Below, piece after piece: positions 61,401 to 64,000 of a DNA stretch of 64,000 nucleotides (the stretch's first letter is position 1; every line of letters begins with the position of its first letter). The notes beneath the pieces were generated by a model. It was given only the letters and a program-made list of their open reading frames with translations. It was not told the origin of the DNA and searched no databases. The translations under genes were made by a program, and so were the position numbers. The DNA is from Bin55 sp009840545 (lineage in GTDB: Bacteria; Pseudomonadota; Gammaproteobacteria; Pseudomonadales; Azotimanducaceae): contig OZ242357.1 in NCBI GenBank assembly GCA_965208815.1, positions 682,001 through 746,000 on the forward strand, read 5' to 3'.

Positions 61401-63086
61401 ATGAGTTACACAGTTCTTGCACGGAAGTATAGACCTCGAACTTTTCACGAGGTGAGGGGACAAGATCACACCGTGCGCGCGCTTGTCAATGCTCTCGACT
61501 ACGACAGACTACACCATGCTTATCTGTTTTCGGGAACACGTGGAGTTGGCAAGACGACTCTGGGCAGAATCCTTGCCAATTGCCTAAATTGCGAGCAAGG
61601 TGTTAGTTCTACACCTTGCGGAAAGTGTGACTGCTGCATTGGTTTGCGAGACGGCAGCTTCATTGACTTAATTGAAGTGGATGCCGCTTCCAGGACAGGG
61701 GTCGAAGACATGCGGCAACTCCTCGAAAATGCCAATCTAAAGCCTTCCTTGGGCCGATACCGGGTATATCTCATCGACGAAGTTCACATGCTTTCTACAT
61801 CAAGCTTCAACGCATTGTTGAAGACGTTAGAAGAACCGCCCGAACACGTAAAGTTCGTTTTGGCTACTACCGATCCCAAGAAGATCCCCGTAACTGTTTT
61901 GTCCCGATGCCTTCAGTTCCACCTAAAGAATATTTCTCCTAGGACTATTCGGGATCAGCTTCAGGAAGTGCTGGATAGCGAGAATGTCAGTGCTGAAACG
62001 GAGGCATTGGATGTAATTTCGCAAGCCGCGGACGGGAGCATGCGAGATGCTTTGTCAATTGCGGATCAAGCGATTTCCCATGGGGGCGGAGCACTCACGC
62101 TAGGCAACGTCTCCGACATGTTGGGAACCGCCCGAGTTAACGAAGTAACCGCGATTCTGGAATTGATTGTGGCTGGAGATCGCAACGGTGTAATCGAATT
62201 CACACAAGAAATGGCGGCTCGGGCAGTGAATTACAGTGACCTTCTTGCGAGCTTGCAACGCTCGATTCATGCGATGTCGATGTTTAAGGTGACAGGACAA
62301 CTAACCGAAGAGTCATTAGTGCGGTTTGCGCAAAAACTCTCTCCGGAATGGCTACAAGTCGCCTATCAGGTCTTGCTGATTGGAACTCGCGACCTCCGGT
62401 TCGCACCCGATCATCGAATTGGGTTCGAAATGACAATGTTGCGGCTCCTCGATTTCGAGCCGGTTGAGGCGTATCCCGTTTCCGAGCCGCCCGAACGCAA
62501 TCCTATTTCCAACACTGACGTTTCGTCAGCGGTGGAACAAGAATCTAGGAAGACTAACACGGGCCCTGTCGAGGTTTCCGCTAAACAAGTCCATCTCGAC
62601 GCGCAAGAGAGCAGAGATTCTGAAGTTGCTGAGACCGATGACTCTTCTAAGCAATCCGAGATTTCTTTTGTGTGGTTCGAAATCGTTAAGAATTTGTCGA
62701 TACCGATCGACCTCAAGCAAGGTTTGTATAAGACGGAACTCGTTGAGAAAAGAGGAGAGAATCTCGTTCTTCGAAGCGAGCCAAAGGATAAGAGTTTTTG
62801 GACCGAGTCCAGAATTCTTGAGGTGGCCGCCGCAATTCAAGATTTTCTCGGTGAGAGTTGCTCGATATCCATGCAAGAAGGCGAACTACTTACGGAAACT
62901 CCAGCCCAACGATTCAGTCGCATTCGTAACGAGGAAATAGAGCACGAAAAGGACCTTCGCGATCGGCGAAAGCGTGAACGGCAAGAACGAATGGAAGCCG
63001 CCAAGCAAGAGCTCGAGAATGATGCTTTCGTTCAGGCGTTAAAGAGAGATTTTGGGGCTCGAATCGGCGAAATTCGGCTGCACTGA
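61401..63086 (+). CDS. dnaX: DNA polymerase III tau subunit
   Basis: 561 residues. SYTVLARKYRPRTFHEVRGQ, Walker A GTRGVGKTTLGR, four zinc cysteines (CLNCEQ...TPCGKCDCC), Walker B YLIDEVHMLS, SRC in VTVLSRCLQF and the C-terminal region that binds DnaE. Clamp-loader ATPase that also bridges polymerase and helicase. It starts ATG 61401 with no strong Shine-Dalgarno. The A-rich slippery heptamer that makes the shorter gamma form in E. coli is not seen. The stop is 8 bases from recR; no ybaB-type gene lies between. Confidence 0.96.
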   Translation: MSYTVLARKYRPRTFHEVRGQDHTVRALVNALDYDRLHHAYLFSGTRGVGKTTLGRILANCLNCEQGVSSTPCGKCDCCIGLRDGSFIDLIEVDAASRTGVEDMRQLLENANLKPSLGRYRVYLIDEVHMLSTSSFNALLKTLEEPPEHVKFVLATTDPKKIPVTVLSRCLQFHLKNISPRTIRDQLQEVLDSENVSAETEALDVISQAADGSMRDALSIADQAISHGGGALTLGNVSDMLGTARVNEVTAILELIVAGDRNGVIEFTQEMAARAVNYSDLLASLQRSIHAMSMFKVTGQLTEESLVRFAQKLSPEWLQVAYQVLLIGTRDLRFAPDHRIGFEMTMLRLLDFEPVEAYPVSEPPERNPISNTDVSSAVEQESRKTNTGPVEVSAKQVHLDAQESRDSEVAETDDSSKQSEISFVWFEIVKNLSIPIDLKQGLYKTELVEKRGENLVLRSEPKDKSFWTESRILEVAAAIQDFLGESCSISMQEGELLTETPAQRFSRIRNEEIEHEKDLRDRRKRERQERMEAAKQELENDAFVQALKRDFGARIGEIRLH

Positions 63087-63094
63087 ATTCTGTC

Positions 63095-63703
63095 GTGAAA
63101 AGCTTTAGTCCCCGAATGGCGCATCTTGTTCATGCATTACAGACACTTCCTGGGGTGGGAACCAAGACCGCTTCTAGGATGGCGTTGTACTTGGTTCACA
63201 AGGATCGAGAGAGCGGCCAGGTTCTTGCGGAAGCGCTCCAAGACGCAGTGGCTCATGTAACGAGCTGCAAACTGTGTCGCAACATCTCAGATACCGAAAT
63301 TTGTGACTTGTGCGCTAACAATCGCATGCATTCAAAGCAGCTTTGTGTTGTGGAAACTCCGTCGGATGTAGTTGCAATAGAACACTCGGGAGGATTCTCA
63401 GGAAAGTATTTCGTACTGCACGGTCACCTGTCTCCTATTGACGGTGTAGGTCCGAGTGAATTGGGCATGGATTTATTGAGATCCCGAGTAGTCGCGGAGA
63501 GCATCGAAGAAGTAATCGTGGCGACCAGCACTTCATCGGAAGGTGAAGCCACCGCCATCTATATTCATGACTTGCTTCAAGACACTAAGGTTGTGGTGTC
63601 TCGTATCGCACACGGAATCCCAGTAGGTGGCGAACTGGAATACGTGGATATGTCAACAATCTCGCACGCACTGCGCGGAAGAACGCCAATTGACGGTGTC
63701 TGA
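63095..63703 (+). CDS. recR: Recombination mediator RecR
   Basis: 202 residues from GTG 63095. The N-terminal helix-hairpin-helix (LPGVGTKTASRMA), the zinc finger CKLCRNISDTEICDLC, then the Toprim domain (LCVVETPSDVVAIEHSG, GKYFVLHGHLSPIDGVGP) and the C-terminal SRIAHGIPVGGELEYVDMSTISHALRGR. Works with RecO/RecF to load RecA on gaps. Coupled to dnaX in front and to the rnd gene behind (8-base overlap). An upstream ATG in the same frame is not available. Confidence 0.96.
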   Translation: MKSFSPRMAHLVHALQTLPGVGTKTASRMALYLVHKDRESGQVLAEALQDAVAHVTSCKLCRNISDTEICDLCANNRMHSKQLCVVETPSDVVAIEHSGGFSGKYFVLHGHLSPIDGVGPSELGMDLLRSRVVAESIEEVIVATSTSSEGEATAIYIHDLLQDTKVVVSRIAHGIPVGGELEYVDMSTISHALRGRTPIDGV

Positions 63704-64000
63704 GTCGATAATTGTCAAACAAGAAGATCTCGATCGCGTTGTTCATGAGGTCTCCGACATAGTCGGAATCGATACAGAGTTTTACGTTCGCCGTACTTTC
63801 TTCCGTATTCCTTGCTTGTTGCAGATTGCAACTCGTCACAACAGCTATGTAGTAGATCTCGCAGCACCACTCAATCTGAACCCCATTGAGATGTTAATGA
63901 GAAATTCGCACTTGCAGAAAGTGATGCATGCCGCAAGCGAAGACCTGAAGATCTTGCATTACCTATTTGGTGAAACATCTTCAGGTGTTGTCGATACACA
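63696..64000 (+). CDS. rnd: Ribonuclease D, 5' part (continues past the window)
   Basis: About 101 codons from GTG 63696, overlapping recR by eight bases. GIDTEFYVRRTFFRIPCLLQIAT is the first exonuclease motif with the metal-binding DxE, and KVMHAASEDLKILHYLFGE contains the second motif (HAASEDL), as in RNase D. 3'-to-5' exoribonuclease acting on tRNA precursors. Gene is cut at the right edge, so the HRDC domains are not visible. dnaX-recR-rnd order is a plausible operon. Confidence 0.85.
   Translation, partial: MSESIIVKQEDLDRVVHEVSDIVGIDTEFYVRRTFFRIPCLLQIATRHNSYVVDLAAPLNLNPIEMLMRNSHLQKVMHAASEDLKILHYLFGETSSGVVDT

Noticed and set aside
61401..63086. Possible programmed frameshift in dnaX
   Set aside because: The A-rich heptamer used in E. 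coli was not found in a suitable phase by eye.
1..64000. CRISPR arrays, rRNA genes, prophage structural genes or an origin of replication
   Set aside because: No regularly spaced repeats, rRNA signature, capsid/terminase-like protein or DnaA-box cluster was seen when reading both strands.

Overview
The window looks like a chromosomal segment of a Gammaproteobacterium, probably free-living, marine and uncultured. The evidence is an O2-dependent HemF, a dnaX-recR-rnd cluster, a complete pspF/pspABC stress locus with a sigma-54 promoter, a 4.5S RNA gene, a long TonB-dependent receptor and a two-component pair resembling the dedicated-sortase regulators of marine proteobacteria. Most of the DNA has moderate GC. 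Roughly the first 3.5 kb is much richer in GC and consists of insertion sequences. No species can be named from sequence alone.

Layout. (1) 1-3566: the 3' part of an IS1380-type transposase gene, then an IS3-family element interrupted by a complete IS256-family element. The 9-bp target duplication is visible on both sides. (2) 3568-6054: small unknown genes, several of them membrane proteins and some apparently truncated, plus an ankyrin-repeat protein. (3) 6278-13384: a Tat-exported thiol-dioxygenase-like cupin, then a minus-strand operon of acyl-CoA synthetase, 2-hydroxyacid dehydrogenase and TonB receptor. (4) 13420-15029: a decayed FitAB/VapBC-type toxin-antitoxin pair and about 1 kb without a recognisable gene. 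(5) 15030-24287: pyruvate kinase, a TauE-like exporter, an overlapping pair of MORN-repeat protein and degenerate Ser/Thr-kinase-like membrane protein, a metallo-beta-lactamase-fold hydrolase, and an orphan histidine kinase/response regulator pair. (6) 24544-30441: a choline-kinase-like protein, a GNAT pseudogene, a Sir2 / chloramphenicol-phosphotransferase-like / PfkB-kinase operon divergent from a NupC-type nucleoside transporter, and a lone ExbD. (7) 31068-35910: a SorAB-like sulfite dehydrogenase, a doubtful nucleotidyltransferase gene, a small outer-membrane barrel, and hemF. (8) 35910-45007: acyl-CoA metabolism, with two class III CoA-transferases (one a double-length fusion), a methylsuccinyl-CoA-dehydrogenase-like flavoprotein, an enolase-superfamily enzyme and a PhyH dioxygenase; a tRNA-Gly and a RecF-like ATPase lie between them. 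(9) 45071-54407: an ABC transporter operon with one ATPase, three consecutive periplasmic adaptors and one FtsX/MacB-type permease, followed by two tandem paralogous membrane-anchored helical-repeat proteins. (10) 54512-57411: SDR, aldo/keto-reductase-like and TauD-like genes. (11) 57576-60630: tRNA-Ser, 4.5S RNA and the psp locus. (12) 60656-64000: glpQ-like gene, dnaX, recR and the start of rnd.

The least ordinary parts are the ABC operon with three adaptors and its two tandem companion genes, the MORN/degenerate-kinase pair, the sortase-type two-component system with no sortase in view, the aldo/keto-reductase-like protein that has lost the usual catalytic tetrad, and the fused CoA-transferase with one apparently dead half. 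Several genes are visibly decaying: fitAB, the GNAT gene, the IS3 element and probably the nucleotidyltransferase gene. This fits a chromosome with accessory turnover around a conserved housekeeping core.
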